Assembly (NCBI GenBank): GCA_947259585.1
Contig: CAMYMV010000017.1
Location: 1-38,475, forward strand
DNA from: an uncultured Gemmatimonadales bacterium
Lineage (GTDB): Bacteria; Gemmatimonadota; Gemmatimonadetes; Palauibacterales; Palauibacteraceae
Direction: 5' to 3'
Length of the DNA stretch: 38,475 nt
Below, one piece after another: positions 8,600 through 16,579 of the stretch. Position numbers and translations under genes: made by a program. Every line of letters starts with the position of its first letter. The stretch's first letter is position 1. The notes under the pieces were generated by a model, which saw nothing but the letters and a program-made list of their open reading frames with translations, ran no database searches and was not told the DNA's origin.

Positions 8600-9528
8600 C
8601 CTCTCCGCGGAGTCACCGCAGAGCGTACCTGCATCCGGGCATCGCCGCTTCAGCGTTGATTCTGATCGCGGCCTGCAGCTCCAACCCCGAGCCGGGACCT
8701 GTCGTACCGCAAGCCGCACCGGCCGTGGAGGCTCCGCCTCCGCCACCACCGCCTCCGCAGGCCGAGGCCCCGGACAAACTGCAGGCGGCACTGGAGGCGC
8801 TGGGAAGAAGCGACTACACCGCCGCTTATGCCCGGCTCATGGAGGTCGTGGAGCTCTGCGGCGGCGCTCCGCTCGGCCAGCAGGCGCTCCTGCTGATCGC
8901 CGCGACGGAACTGGATCCCCGAAACCCCGACCCGCGACGCAGTCTCGCCGCCGAGTCCACCAGCCTGCTCCTGGGCGAGCTGGACTCGATGTCATGGGCC
9001 CGGCAGTTCGCCGAGTCCTTCTACCTGATTGGACGCAGGCTCGGAGCCCGGCAGCTTGGCGCCGAGGACACCGAGGCACTGGAACTCGGCTGGCTTTTCC
9101 GGCACGGCTATGGACGGCAGCCTCCAGACAAGCCTGAAGACGACGAGGCCTCGACCCTCATGGACGAGGACTCGAGGGAATGGGCCGAGGTCGAGTCGAT
9201 GTCCTCGGAGACCGATTACGCTCTGAGCGGTCCGCACGCGGGCAGGCACGACACCGTTGCCGGCCGAACCGGCGTCAGTTGGGGTAGTAGCGCGATCGGA
9301 TCCTCTCCATCGACCGGCTCCTCCACCCGGGAGCGCAGAGACGAGATTTCGCCCCACTGCGAGGCCCTCTGGGCGGCCCCCTCGATCAGCGATGGCCAGG
9401 GCGTAAAGGGCGTACTACCCTCGCTTCCCGGTTCATCCTATCCGGCCCAGGTCATCGCTTTGCGGCGGCAGGTTCGAGAGCTCGAGGAAGAGCTCGAGCG
9501 GATCCGCCGGATCGTCAGCGAGCAGTAG
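8596..9528 (+). CDS. Lipoprotein between the response regulator and the sensor kinase
   Basis: 310 residues. A lipoprotein signal with lipobox LIAAC (Cys27) is followed by a Pro-rich spacer (residues about 46-54 are eight or nine prolines) and a helical region (DKLQAALEALGRSDYTAAYARLMEVVELCGGAPLGQQALLLIAATELDPRNPD) that looks like a short TPR-type helical repeat unit. The C-terminus (LRRQVRELEEELERIRRIV) is a coiled coil. The middle, about 190-280, is polar and Ser/Gly-rich, probably disordered. It overlaps the upstream gene by four bases (ATGA at 8596-8599). The order regulator-lipoprotein-kinase recalls QseF/QseG/QseE (GlrR/YfhG/GlrK), where lipoprotein QseG interacts with the kinase. A similar role here is inference from context; homology to QseG was not shown. 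Confidence 0.75.
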   Translation: MTSPRSHRRAYLHPGIAASALILIAACSSNPEPGPVVPQAAPAVEAPPPPPPPPQAEAPDKLQAALEALGRSDYTAAYARLMEVVELCGGAPLGQQALLLIAATELDPRNPDPRRSLAAESTSLLLGELDSMSWARQFAESFYLIGRRLGARQLGAEDTEALELGWLFRHGYGRQPPDKPEDDEASTLMDEDSREWAEVESMSSETDYALSGPHAGRHDTVAGRTGVSWGSSAIGSSPSTGSSTRERRDEISPHCEALWAAPSISDGQGVKGVLPSLPGSSYPAQVIALRRQVRELEEELERIRRIVSEQ

Positions 9529-9536
9529 GCGGGATC

Positions 9537-11105
9537 ATGCCGATCTTCACGCCTCGCTTCGTGAGGGAGTTGACGCTGCGAAAGCGGCTTGTGATCACCC
9601 TGGCCTGCATGGCCCTCGTTCTCGTCCTGCCCGCGTTCTACGCAATCGAGCGACTGGACGAGATCCGGGATATCGCGTTCGATCTGAAGGGGAAGCATGG
9701 TGCGGCGGAAGTCGCCTTGAGCCGGCTGGAAGCGGACCTGGGACAGGTCGACGCGTCGCTGCGAAGCTATGTGGCGGATCCGAGCCCGGAGAGCCGCGCC
9801 GTGGTCTTCGAGACGCTGGGAAGGACGCGTACCCAACTGGCCGGCCTGACCGAGGCCGGTTATCAGGACGACACCGCCGCGATCTCGGCTGCCATCCAGC
9901 ATTTGGAGTATGTGACGCTCAGCCTGGAGAGGCTCCTATACGCCGGCGAGGTCGGTAGAGCGACGGATTACTTCTTCGAGGATATCCAGCCGGTGCTGCG
10001 AGACGCGAAGGCGAGCCTCATCCCCGTCTCGGAAGCCGTGGATCGGCAGAGCGACGCCGCGGCCGAGCGTGCCGCCGAGCTCTCGAGCGCCACGGCCACG
10101 ACGATCCCGATCGCCGTTCTCATCTCGCTCGGCTTTGCGCTCCTCATCGGCGTGTTGATCATCGGCAAGTTCATCAGCCCGCTGCAGCGGCTGCGCACGG
10201 CGATGTCGAGCGTGGCGCAGGGTGAGTTCGAAGCGTCGTCGGAGCTGTCGGTGGAGCGCGTCGACGAGCTCGGAGACCTGAACAGATCCTTCGTCTCCAT
10301 GACCGAGCAGCTCGCCGAGCTCAATCGGATTCGGGCGGAGTTCGTCAGCATCGTCACACACGACCTCAAGACGCCGATCAACGTCCTGGGCGGATACGCG
10401 GAGATGCTCCAGGAGGGGACGTACGGGGAGCTGTCGGAGGGTCAGCAGGCCGCGCTCTCGGCGATGGAGGAACAGGCCGGCGTGCTTCTCGAGCAGGTCA
10501 ACCAGCTCGTCGATCTGAGCCGCTACGAAGCGGGCGCTTTTCAGATCGACATCGAACCCCTCTATCTCGGCGACTTCTGCACGAGCCTGGATCGCGCGTT
10601 CGAGGCTCTCGCTCAGCAGAAAGGCGTTCGCCTCGAGTTCGATGTAGATCCGCAGGCTCCCGAGATCATCGAGGCCGACGGCGACCGTCTGCGCAACGAG
10701 GTGCTCGGCAACCTCCTCGGAAACGCCTTCAAGTTCACCGACAGCGGAGGACGGGTGTCCGTGAAGGTCCGGGCTGACCTGCCGAGACGAGATCGGGTCC
10801 TGATCGAGGTTTCCGACTCCGGAGTAGGGATCCCCGCCGAGGAGCTCCCCCACGTCTTCGACATGTATTACCAGGGACAGAGCGGCGCGCGCGCGAAGGG
10901 CAGCGGCATCGGCCTGGCCATCGCCCGTGAGATCGTGGAGATCCACGGCGGAGAGATCGCGGTGGAGAGCCGCGAGGGCCGCGGGACGACCTTCCGGGTC
11001 ACCTTGCCTGTCACCCAGGAAGGCCGGGAGCGCGATGCTTCGCAGGCCGATGAGGCGATGCACCCGACAGGCGATCAGCCCCCCGAACTTCAGCTCGTCG
11101 GCTAG
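9537..11105 (+). CDS. Membrane sensor histidine kinase with HAMP domain
   Basis: 522 residues. Two membrane helices (about 18-36 and 187-211) enclose an extracytoplasmic helical sensor of about 150 residues (four-helix-bundle-like, 'DIQPVLRDAKASLIPVSEAVD'). HAMP follows (about 211-262, ISPLQRLRTAMSSVAQGEF). The dimerisation/phosphoacceptor box is FVSIVTHDLKTPINVLGGY, with the phosphorylated His275. The ATP-binding domain has N box (NEVLGNLLGNAFKFT, Asn396), G1 (DSGVGIP), F (VFDMYYQ) and G2 (GSGIGLAIA). It should autophosphorylate and pass the phosphate to a response regulator, most simply the HD-GYP protein two genes upstream, as it has no receiver domain of its own. It starts eight bases after the lipoprotein stop. 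The C-terminal 35 residues are polar and not part of the kinase. Its stop overlaps the convergent tonB gene's stop (CTAG). Confidence 0.94.
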   Translation: MPIFTPRFVRELTLRKRLVITLACMALVLVLPAFYAIERLDEIRDIAFDLKGKHGAAEVALSRLEADLGQVDASLRSYVADPSPESRAVVFETLGRTRTQLAGLTEAGYQDDTAAISAAIQHLEYVTLSLERLLYAGEVGRATDYFFEDIQPVLRDAKASLIPVSEAVDRQSDAAAERAAELSSATATTIPIAVLISLGFALLIGVLIIGKFISPLQRLRTAMSSVAQGEFEASSELSVERVDELGDLNRSFVSMTEQLAELNRIRAEFVSIVTHDLKTPINVLGGYAEMLQEGTYGELSEGQQAALSAMEEQAGVLLEQVNQLVDLSRYEAGAFQIDIEPLYLGDFCTSLDRAFEALAQQKGVRLEFDVDPQAPEIIEADGDRLRNEVLGNLLGNAFKFTDSGGRVSVKVRADLPRRDRVLIEVSDSGVGIPAEELPHVFDMYYQGQSGARAKGSGIGLAIAREIVEIHGGEIAVESREGRGTTFRVTLPVTQEGRERDASQADEAMHPTGDQPPELQLVG

Positions 11106-11836
11106 CCCTCGGCCTCTTCCTGCGGTCCCGCCTGTTCAGCCGGCTGGAACTCGAAGCGGATCTGCTGCGCCACCCACACTCCGACGGGCTGGTCCTGATT
11201 GAGCGCCGGGCGAAACCTCATCTCCTGCCCCACGCTCTGTGCCGCCTGATCGAGTCCGTCGTATCCGCTCGACTGCCGAAGCTGCAGCTTGGTCGGAGTG
11301 CCGCTTTCGTCGACAAAGACCCAGAGGAGCACGACGCCACCGACACCCTCGTCGCGAAGGTCCAACGGGTAGCGCTCCTGGAGGATGCGCACGACATCTT
11401 CCGCGTTGACGAGCCTGGGCGGCGTGTCGTGCGGGATGAACGGAGGCACCCAGTCCGGGTCCTCGATGTCGGCGGGACGTGGAATGGCGGGTCGTGGCAT
11501 CGGCTGCGGCGGCGCAGGCACTTCCACGGCGGGCGGTGTGGGGGTGAACGCTTCCTCGGCCGGCGGAAGCACCACGAGCTCCAGCTCCGGGTAGATGTCA
11601 GTGGAGACGCGACCGGTGATGCGGGGTAGAACGAAGATCAGGGCGAGGACGTGGACGAGGAGGGAGACCGCGACTCCGATCCGCAGAGCTGTCTTGTACC
11701 CCGCGTGCTCGCGGGTTATCGCGTTCTCCAGATCCTGCAGCGACCCGATCAGCCGGGCCGGCCAGCCCGCGTATCGGCGCTTCGGGTCCGGTGAGGGCCG
11801 GTTTTCCGACTCGGAGGCGGCTTTCTCGTCGCTCAT
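11102..11836 (-). CDS. Energy transducer TonB-like protein
   Basis: 244 residues. A cytoplasmic N-terminus of about 50 residues is followed by one membrane anchor (IGVAVSLLVHVLALIFVLPRI), a Pro-rich periplasmic spacer (PAPPQPMPRPAIPRPADIEDPDWVPP) and a C-terminal TonB domain: VVLLWVFVDESGTPTKLQLRQSSGYDGLDQAA ... MRFRPALNQDQPVGVWVAQQIRFEF, which has the GxV.L...V...G..... V..SSG...LD.AA......F.P. pattern of the family. TonB passes proton-motive energy from ExbB/ExbD to outer-membrane transporters; neither partner is in the window. The N-terminal extension before the helix is longer than in E. coli TonB and may carry another function. GGGGAGG lies just before the start, but is caught in a hairpin (11841-11858). 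Confidence 0.88.
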   Translation of the reverse strand: MSDEKAASESENRPSPDPKRRYAGWPARLIGSLQDLENAITREHAGYKTALRIGVAVSLLVHVLALIFVLPRITGRVSTDIYPELELVVLPPAEEAFTPTPPAVEVPAPPQPMPRPAIPRPADIEDPDWVPPFIPHDTPPRLVNAEDVVRILQERYPLDLRDEGVGGVVLLWVFVDESGTPTKLQLRQSSGYDGLDQAAQSVGQEMRFRPALNQDQPVGVWVAQQIRFEFQPAEQAGPQEEAEG

Positions 11837-11963
11837 CGGCCTCCCCGCTCATGGGGAGCTCGTTACGCTCCTTGCCTTTTCAATGTATATCTAACTGAGA
11901 ATAGGACTTCAGAGTTCGCCAAGCCAGGTCGTCGAGCGGCCGGGCGCAACCGGACGCCTTCCC
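11837..11963. promoter_or_regulatory. Divergent promoter region between tonB-like and PCMT genes
   Basis: 127 bases with an AT-rich stretch at 11877-11905 (aatgtatatctaactgagaat). On the minus strand it includes TATACA, a plausible -10 box for tonB; a matching -35 box is not evident. No recognised operator. Confidence 0.35.
11841..11858 (-). promoter_or_regulatory. Hairpin that overlaps the tonB ribosome binding site
   Basis: On the minus strand the leader reads CTCCCC, six loop bases, GGGGAG, then the start codon four bases after the following G. The 3' arm is the Shine-Dalgarno sequence itself (GGGGAGG). A folded leader would hide it, so translation could be controlled by temperature, a trans-acting RNA or protein. 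Seen directly: the inverted repeat and its position. Control is inference. Confidence 0.4.
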
Positions 11964-12758
11964 ATGATTCGCAAGCGCGAGGGCCCAGCACGAGTCGAGC
12001 GAGAAGCCGCCGTCCCTAAGCTGAACCGCCTCTTCCTGCCCCTTCTGTTCATGTCCGTCGGCGCCCTCCAGCCGGGCGAGGGACTCGCACAGGAAACCCC
12101 GGATGACGGGTTCCGCGAGGCCAGGGAGCGGCTGGTGCGCGAGCATATCGTCGATCCGCCGTTCGGATCCGAGTACGCCGTCCGCGATCAGGATGTGCTG
12201 CGGGCCATGCGCACGGTGCCGCGGCACCGGTTCGTTCCCGAGGAGCTGGTACGGGTCGCCTACGAAGACCAACCGCTGCCGATAGGCCACGGGCAGACCA
12301 TCTCGCAGCCGTTCATCGTGGCCTCGATGACCGAGCTCCTCGGGGTCGGCGCCGAGGACCGCGTTCTCGAGATCGGAACGGGTTCCGGCTACCAGGCGGC
12401 GGTGCTGGCCGAGATCGTCGATCGGGTCTTTACGATCGAGATCGTGGAGCCGCTGGCCACATCGGCCCGCGCAAGGCTCGCGGAGCTGGGCTACGAGAAC
12501 GTGGACGTGCGGCACGGCGACGGCTACTTCGGCTGGGAGGCGGAGGCGCCTTTCGATGGGATCATCGTCACGGCAGCCGCCAGCCACATCCCGCCCCCTC
12601 TCGTCGAGCAACTGCGGCCCGGCGCGCGCATGGTGATCCCGGTGGGTCCACCGTTTCAGGTTCAGACGCTCATGCTGATCGAGAAGCAGGCCGATGGCCG
12701 GGTCGTGCAACGGAATCTGATGCCCGTGCGATTCGTTCCGTTCACCAGAGCCGAATGA
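11964..12758 (+). CDS. pcm: Exported protein-L-isoaspartate O-methyltransferase (PCMT)
   Basis: 264 residues. The core from about residue 50 is a full PCMT: REHIVDPPFG ... VLRAMRTVPRHRFVPEEL, IGHGQTISQPFIVASMTELL, then the S-adenosylmethionine site VLEIGTGSGYQAAVLAEIV, the acidic end of strand 2 (FTIEIVEPL) and strand 4 (FDGIIVTAAA). PCMT methylates isoaspartyl residues in aged proteins so that they can return to aspartate. Unlike E. coli Pcm it has an N-terminal signal-like segment (LNRLFLPLLFMSVGALQPGEGLAQ, cleavage probably after LAQ), so it may act outside the cytoplasm, where a methyl-donor supply is unclear. The ATG at 11964 has no strong Shine-Dalgarno sequence and the true start is uncertain. 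It overlaps the next gene by ATGA. Confidence 0.9.
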   Translation: MIRKREGPARVEREAAVPKLNRLFLPLLFMSVGALQPGEGLAQETPDDGFREARERLVREHIVDPPFGSEYAVRDQDVLRAMRTVPRHRFVPEELVRVAYEDQPLPIGHGQTISQPFIVASMTELLGVGAEDRVLEIGTGSGYQAAVLAEIVDRVFTIEIVEPLATSARARLAELGYENVDVRHGDGYFGWEAEAPFDGIIVTAAASHIPPPLVEQLRPGARMVIPVGPPFQVQTLMLIEKQADGRVVQRNLMPVRFVPFTRAE

Positions 12759-15205
12759 GACGGTTTCCCGTCAGTCGCCTCCATGCCGCCATCCTGCTGA
12801 TCGGCGCCCTGGGAATCTCCTACCAGATCACTCTCATGCGAGTGCTCGCCATCGCCCAGTGGCACCACTTCGCCTACATGATCATCAGCGTCGCCATGCT
12901 GGGCTTCGCCGTGAGCGGAACGGTGATCGCTCTCCTGCGCCGTCGCATCGAGGGAAGAGAGAGGCCGCTTCTGGCTGCAGGCGCGCTGGCGCTCTCGGCC
13001 AGCTTGACGACCTGTTTCGTCCTCAGCCAGCTGGTGCCGTTCGAGACGTTCCGGCTGACCTCCGAGCCGGCTCAGCTCCGGCACCTGTTGATCCTCTATC
13101 TGATCCTGGCGATTCCCTTCTTCCTCGTCTCGTGGTGCGTCGCGCTTGGCTTCCTCATCGAGCCGAGGCGGATCGGCAGGCTCTACTTCTTCAATATGCT
13201 GGGCTCGGGGCTCGGCGCCGCGGCGGTCGTGGCGCTGCTCTTCTGGGTCCGGCCGGCGACCGTTCCGCTGGTTCTGACCACCCCGGCAGCTCTGGCTTTC
13301 TCACTGGCTGCCGGAGGGCTTGGACGGCGCTGGCAGCTGGGACTGGTCATACCCGCCGCGCTGCTGCTTGCCGCGGGCCTGACCACGCGCGGCCAGCAGA
13401 TCCGAGGCTCGGAGTACAAGGGGCTTTCGCACGCGCTCCGGCTGCCCGACGCCCGCGTAGTGGCTCGATCTCAGAGTCCTCTGTCCGAGCTGACGGCGGT
13501 CGCATCGACGGCGATCCGGGAGACGCCGGGCCAGCTGTCGGGCTACCCGATGCGGGAGCTGGGGGAGCTGCCCGAGCAGGTCGGGCTTTACTTCGACGGC
13601 GGCTCCGTGTCGGCGGTGAGCCGCTTCGACGGCGCGCTGGAGCCTTTCGCCTTCCTCGACTACGTGACCGGAGCGCTCCCGTACCGCCTGACCGACCGGC
13701 CCGAGACGCTGGTCGTCGGAGCGGGCGGTGGCATCGAGGTGCTGAGCGCTCTCTACCACGGCGCCCGCCACGTGACCGCCATCGAGGTTGATCCGGGCGT
13801 TCATGCCCTGGTGCGGGAGGAGCTACGCGAGCACTCCGGTCGGCTGTACGAGAGAGAGGATGTCACGCTGGTTCTGGCGGAGGGTCGCGGCTATCTGGAG
13901 GGACGGCCGGATGGCTCGCTGGACCTGATCCAGTTCGCGCTTCTCGATTCGTTCAGTGCGGCCTCGGCCGGCGTGCACGCCCTGGCCGAGAGCTATCTGT
14001 ACACGACGGAAGCGATCCAACTCTACCTTCGCAAGCTCAGCCCCGAAGGGGTTCTCTCGATCACGCGCTGGCTCAAGACCCCACCCCGCGACGCCATCAA
14101 GCTGTTCGGGACGATGGTCGAGGCGGCCGAGCTGGCGGGAATCGCGCAGCCCGGCCTCCACCTCGCCTTCGTGCGGTCGTGGAACACCGGGACGATCGTT
14201 CTCTCCCGCGCCCCCCTCACGGAGGGCCAGGTGGGCTCCGTCCGGAACTTCGCAAGCGAGCGCGGACTGGATGTGAGCTACGTGCCGGGAATCCGGCGAA
14301 CGGACACCAACCGCTACACCGTTCTGGATGAGCCGGTCTACTACGAGGCGGCGACGGCCCTCCTCTCGGACCAGCGAGAGCAGTTCTACCGGGATTACGC
14401 CTTCCACGTCCGCCCGGCATCGGATGACCGTCCCCACTTCTTCCGCTTCTTCCGCTGGGGCTCCACGGGCAGGTTCATCGAGGGGACGCGGCACGGATGG
14501 TTCAATTTCGTCGAATGGGGATACGTGGCGCTGGTCGCCACGGTCGTCCAGGCGGTGATCATGGGCTTTCTGCTCGTCCTGCTTCCACTGATCTTGTTCG
14601 CTCGAGGCTCGGGCAGCGGCCTGGGGGCCGCGGCGGTCTACTTCGCCGCGCTGGGCCTCGCGTACATGTTCCTCGAGATCGCGTTCATTCAACGCTTCAT
14701 GCTCTTTCTCGCATATCCGGTCTACGCCGTGGCGGTCGTTCTCACGGCCTTCCTCGTCTTTTCCGGTCTCGGCGCCTACGCGGCGGATCGGCGGCTGGCG
14801 GCCGCCGCCGGCGAGGGGCGGGAGCCGCTGCGGCTCGTCCGCGTTGCCGTGTCGCTCATCGCGGTGTTCGGCCTGGCCTACCTGGTCGTGATCCCCGCCG
14901 TCTTCCGGGCGACCGCCAGCTGGCCGGACCCCGGACGCGTCGCCCTCAGCATCCTTCTGCTCTCGCCGCTCGCGTTCTTCATGGGCATCCCCTTCCCGGC
15001 CGGGCTCCAGCTCGTATCAGACCGGCGCAGCCGGCTCGTGCCATGGGCCTGGGGGCTCAACGGCGCCGCCTCGGTGCTCGGCGCGGCGCTGGCCACGCTG
15101 CTCGCGGTGCACCTCGGCTTCAGGGCTGTCATGGTCCTGGCTTTCGCGTGCTACGCTGTCGCCGCCGTCGCGCTGGGCAATATCCGAGAATGGACGGAGG
15201 CTTGA
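12755..15205 (+). CDS. Polytopic membrane protein with a spermidine-synthase-like (methyltransferase-fold) domain
   Basis: 816 residues. Roughly residues 8-215 hold six or seven membrane helices; 270-520 are a soluble domain with a nucleotide-cofactor site (ETLVVGAGGGIEVLSALYHGARHVTAIEVDPGVHALV) and a later acidic segment (LDLIQFALLDSFSAASAGVHALAESYLYTTEAIQLYLRKLSPEG), the pattern of spermidine synthase-like proteins; about 580-815 hold six or seven more helices. Such membrane-fused polyamine-synthase-like proteins are common in bacteria and poorly characterised, and many lack aminopropyltransferase activity. The Asp in the usual active-site position (LLDSF rather than D..DP) is ambiguous, so the reaction is unknown. 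It is translationally coupled to the exported PCMT upstream (ATGA) and overlaps the next start by one base. Confidence 0.85.
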   Translation: MRRFPVSRLHAAILLIGALGISYQITLMRVLAIAQWHHFAYMIISVAMLGFAVSGTVIALLRRRIEGRERPLLAAGALALSASLTTCFVLSQLVPFETFRLTSEPAQLRHLLILYLILAIPFFLVSWCVALGFLIEPRRIGRLYFFNMLGSGLGAAAVVALLFWVRPATVPLVLTTPAALAFSLAAGGLGRRWQLGLVIPAALLLAAGLTTRGQQIRGSEYKGLSHALRLPDARVVARSQSPLSELTAVASTAIRETPGQLSGYPMRELGELPEQVGLYFDGGSVSAVSRFDGALEPFAFLDYVTGALPYRLTDRPETLVVGAGGGIEVLSALYHGARHVTAIEVDPGVHALVREELREHSGRLYEREDVTLVLAEGRGYLEGRPDGSLDLIQFALLDSFSAASAGVHALAESYLYTTEAIQLYLRKLSPEGVLSITRWLKTPPRDAIKLFGTMVEAAELAGIAQPGLHLAFVRSWNTGTIVLSRAPLTEGQVGSVRNFASERGLDVSYVPGIRRTDTNRYTVLDEPVYYEAATALLSDQREQFYRDYAFHVRPASDDRPHFFRFFRWGSTGRFIEGTRHGWFNFVEWGYVALVATVVQAVIMGFLLVLLPLILFARGSGSGLGAAAVYFAALGLAYMFLEIAFIQRFMLFLAYPVYAVAVVLTAFLVFSGLGAYAADRRLAAAAGEGREPLRLVRVAVSLIAVFGLAYLVVIPAVFRATASWPDPGRVALSILLLSPLAFFMGIPFPAGLQLVSDRRSRLVPWAWGLNGAASVLGAALATLLAVHLGFRAVMVLAFACYAVAAVALGNIREWTEA

Positions 15206-16494
15206 TGCTGGAGCGCAGGTTCGGCCTCGCGGAGCATGGTACGGATGTCCGAACCGAGACGATCGCGGGCGCGACGACCTTTCTCACCATGGTCTACATC
15301 GCCTTCGTGAATCCCCAGATCCTGGCTGAGGCGGGGATGGACCAGGGAGCCGTGTTCGTGGCCACGTGCACGGCGGCGATGATCGGGACCCTGATCATGG
15401 GGCTGTACGCCAACTACCCGATCGCGCTCGCGCCTGGAATGGGCCTCAACGCGTACTTCGCCTACACGGTCGTGCTCACGCTCGGCTACAGCTGGCAAAC
15501 GGCGCTCGCGGCGGTCTTCATCTCCGGCGTGCTCTTCCTCGGCCTCAGCCTGGTTCGCGTTCGCGAGGTTCTGATCAACTCCGTGCCCCGCACGCTCAAG
15601 CTCGCCATCTCCGCCGGGATCGGCCTCTTTCTGGGTCTGATCGCCTTGCAGAACGCGGGCCTGGTGACCGCGCACCCCACGACGCTCGTCACGTTGGGCG
15701 ATATGAGAAGGCCCGAGCCAGCTCTCGCGATGTTCGGCTTCGCCCTGATCGCGGCGCTCGCCTGGAGGCGCGTGCCGGGCTCCGTGCTTCTCGGTATCCT
15801 GGCGGCGACGGCCGCCGGCCTGCCGCTCGGGCTCACGAGCTTTCAGGGTATCGTCTCGGCGCCTCCGGATCCGCGCCCGACGCTGCTAGCGCTCGACTTT
15901 GCTGCTACATTGGAGGTCGGATTCGTCACCGTCGTGTTCACGTTCCTTTTCGTGGATCTGTTCGACACGGCGGGCACCCTGATCGGGGTGGCGCATCGGG
16001 CCAACCTGCTGGACGAGGACGGCCGGCTGCCGCGCCTCAGTCGAGCGCTTCTGGCCGACAGCTCCGCCACGGTTGCCGGGTCCATGTTGGGGACCTCGAC
16101 GGTGACGAGCTACATCGAGAGCGCGACCGGCACGAACGTGGGCGGCCGAACGGGTCTGACGGCCGTGGTGGTGGCCGGACTCTTCGGCCTGACCCTTTTT
16201 TTCGCGCCTCTCGCCGCCATGATACCGGCGTATGCGACGTCCTCGGCTCTCCTGTTCGTGGCCGCCCTCATGGCCAGAGGCCTGGCGGAGATCGAGTGGG
16301 ACGACGTGACGGAGTACGCGCCGGCGGTGATCACGGCGATAGGCGTGCCTCTCACGTTCTCGATAGCGACCGGGATCGGCTTCGGCTTCATCTCGTACGC
16401 CGCCATCAAGCTGTTGAGCGGCAGGAGGCGCGAGGTCGGGCCCGCCGTCCTGGTGATCGCGTTGCTGTTCATCGTGAAGTTCGCGATTACATGA
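15205..16494 (+). CDS. NCS2/AzgA-family purine (guanine/hypoxanthine) permease
   Basis: 429 residues from ATG 15205, which has GGAGG (15196-15200) four bases upstream; a frame back to 14497 is open but would run through the previous gene and reads as non-protein Arg/Gly-rich sequence. About 12-13 helices. Motifs of the AzgA/PbuG/GhxP group: ETIAGATTFLTMVYIAFVNPQIL, GMGLNAYFAYTVVLT, LFVDLFDTAGTLIGVAHRANLL and GTSTVTSYIESATGTNVGGRTGLTAVVV. These are proton symporters for hypoxanthine, guanine or adenine. The proximity to an FdrA/DUF1116 pair fits a role in purine nitrogen use, although the permease may simply serve salvage. It touches the upstream gene (TGATG). Confidence 0.92.
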   Translation: MLERRFGLAEHGTDVRTETIAGATTFLTMVYIAFVNPQILAEAGMDQGAVFVATCTAAMIGTLIMGLYANYPIALAPGMGLNAYFAYTVVLTLGYSWQTALAAVFISGVLFLGLSLVRVREVLINSVPRTLKLAISAGIGLFLGLIALQNAGLVTAHPTTLVTLGDMRRPEPALAMFGFALIAALAWRRVPGSVLLGILAATAAGLPLGLTSFQGIVSAPPDPRPTLLALDFAATLEVGFVTVVFTFLFVDLFDTAGTLIGVAHRANLLDEDGRLPRLSRALLADSSATVAGSMLGTSTVTSYIESATGTNVGGRTGLTAVVVAGLFGLTLFFAPLAAMIPAYATSSALLFVAALMARGLAEIEWDDVTEYAPAVITAIGVPLTFSIATGIGFGFISYAAIKLLSGRRREVGPAVLVIALLFIVKFAIT

Positions 16495-16579
16495 GCCGCG
16501 GCGCTGCGGGGCCGCCCGAAGGGCGTCCGAGCACGCGGCGTGAACCAGCTAGATGCCATCGGGCGATGGAGAACAGGCA

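Noticed and set aside
14497..15204. N-terminal extension of the purine permease frame
   Set aside because: It overlaps the spermidine synthase-like gene and reads as Arg/Gly-rich non-protein sequence; the start at 15205 has a GGAGG site.
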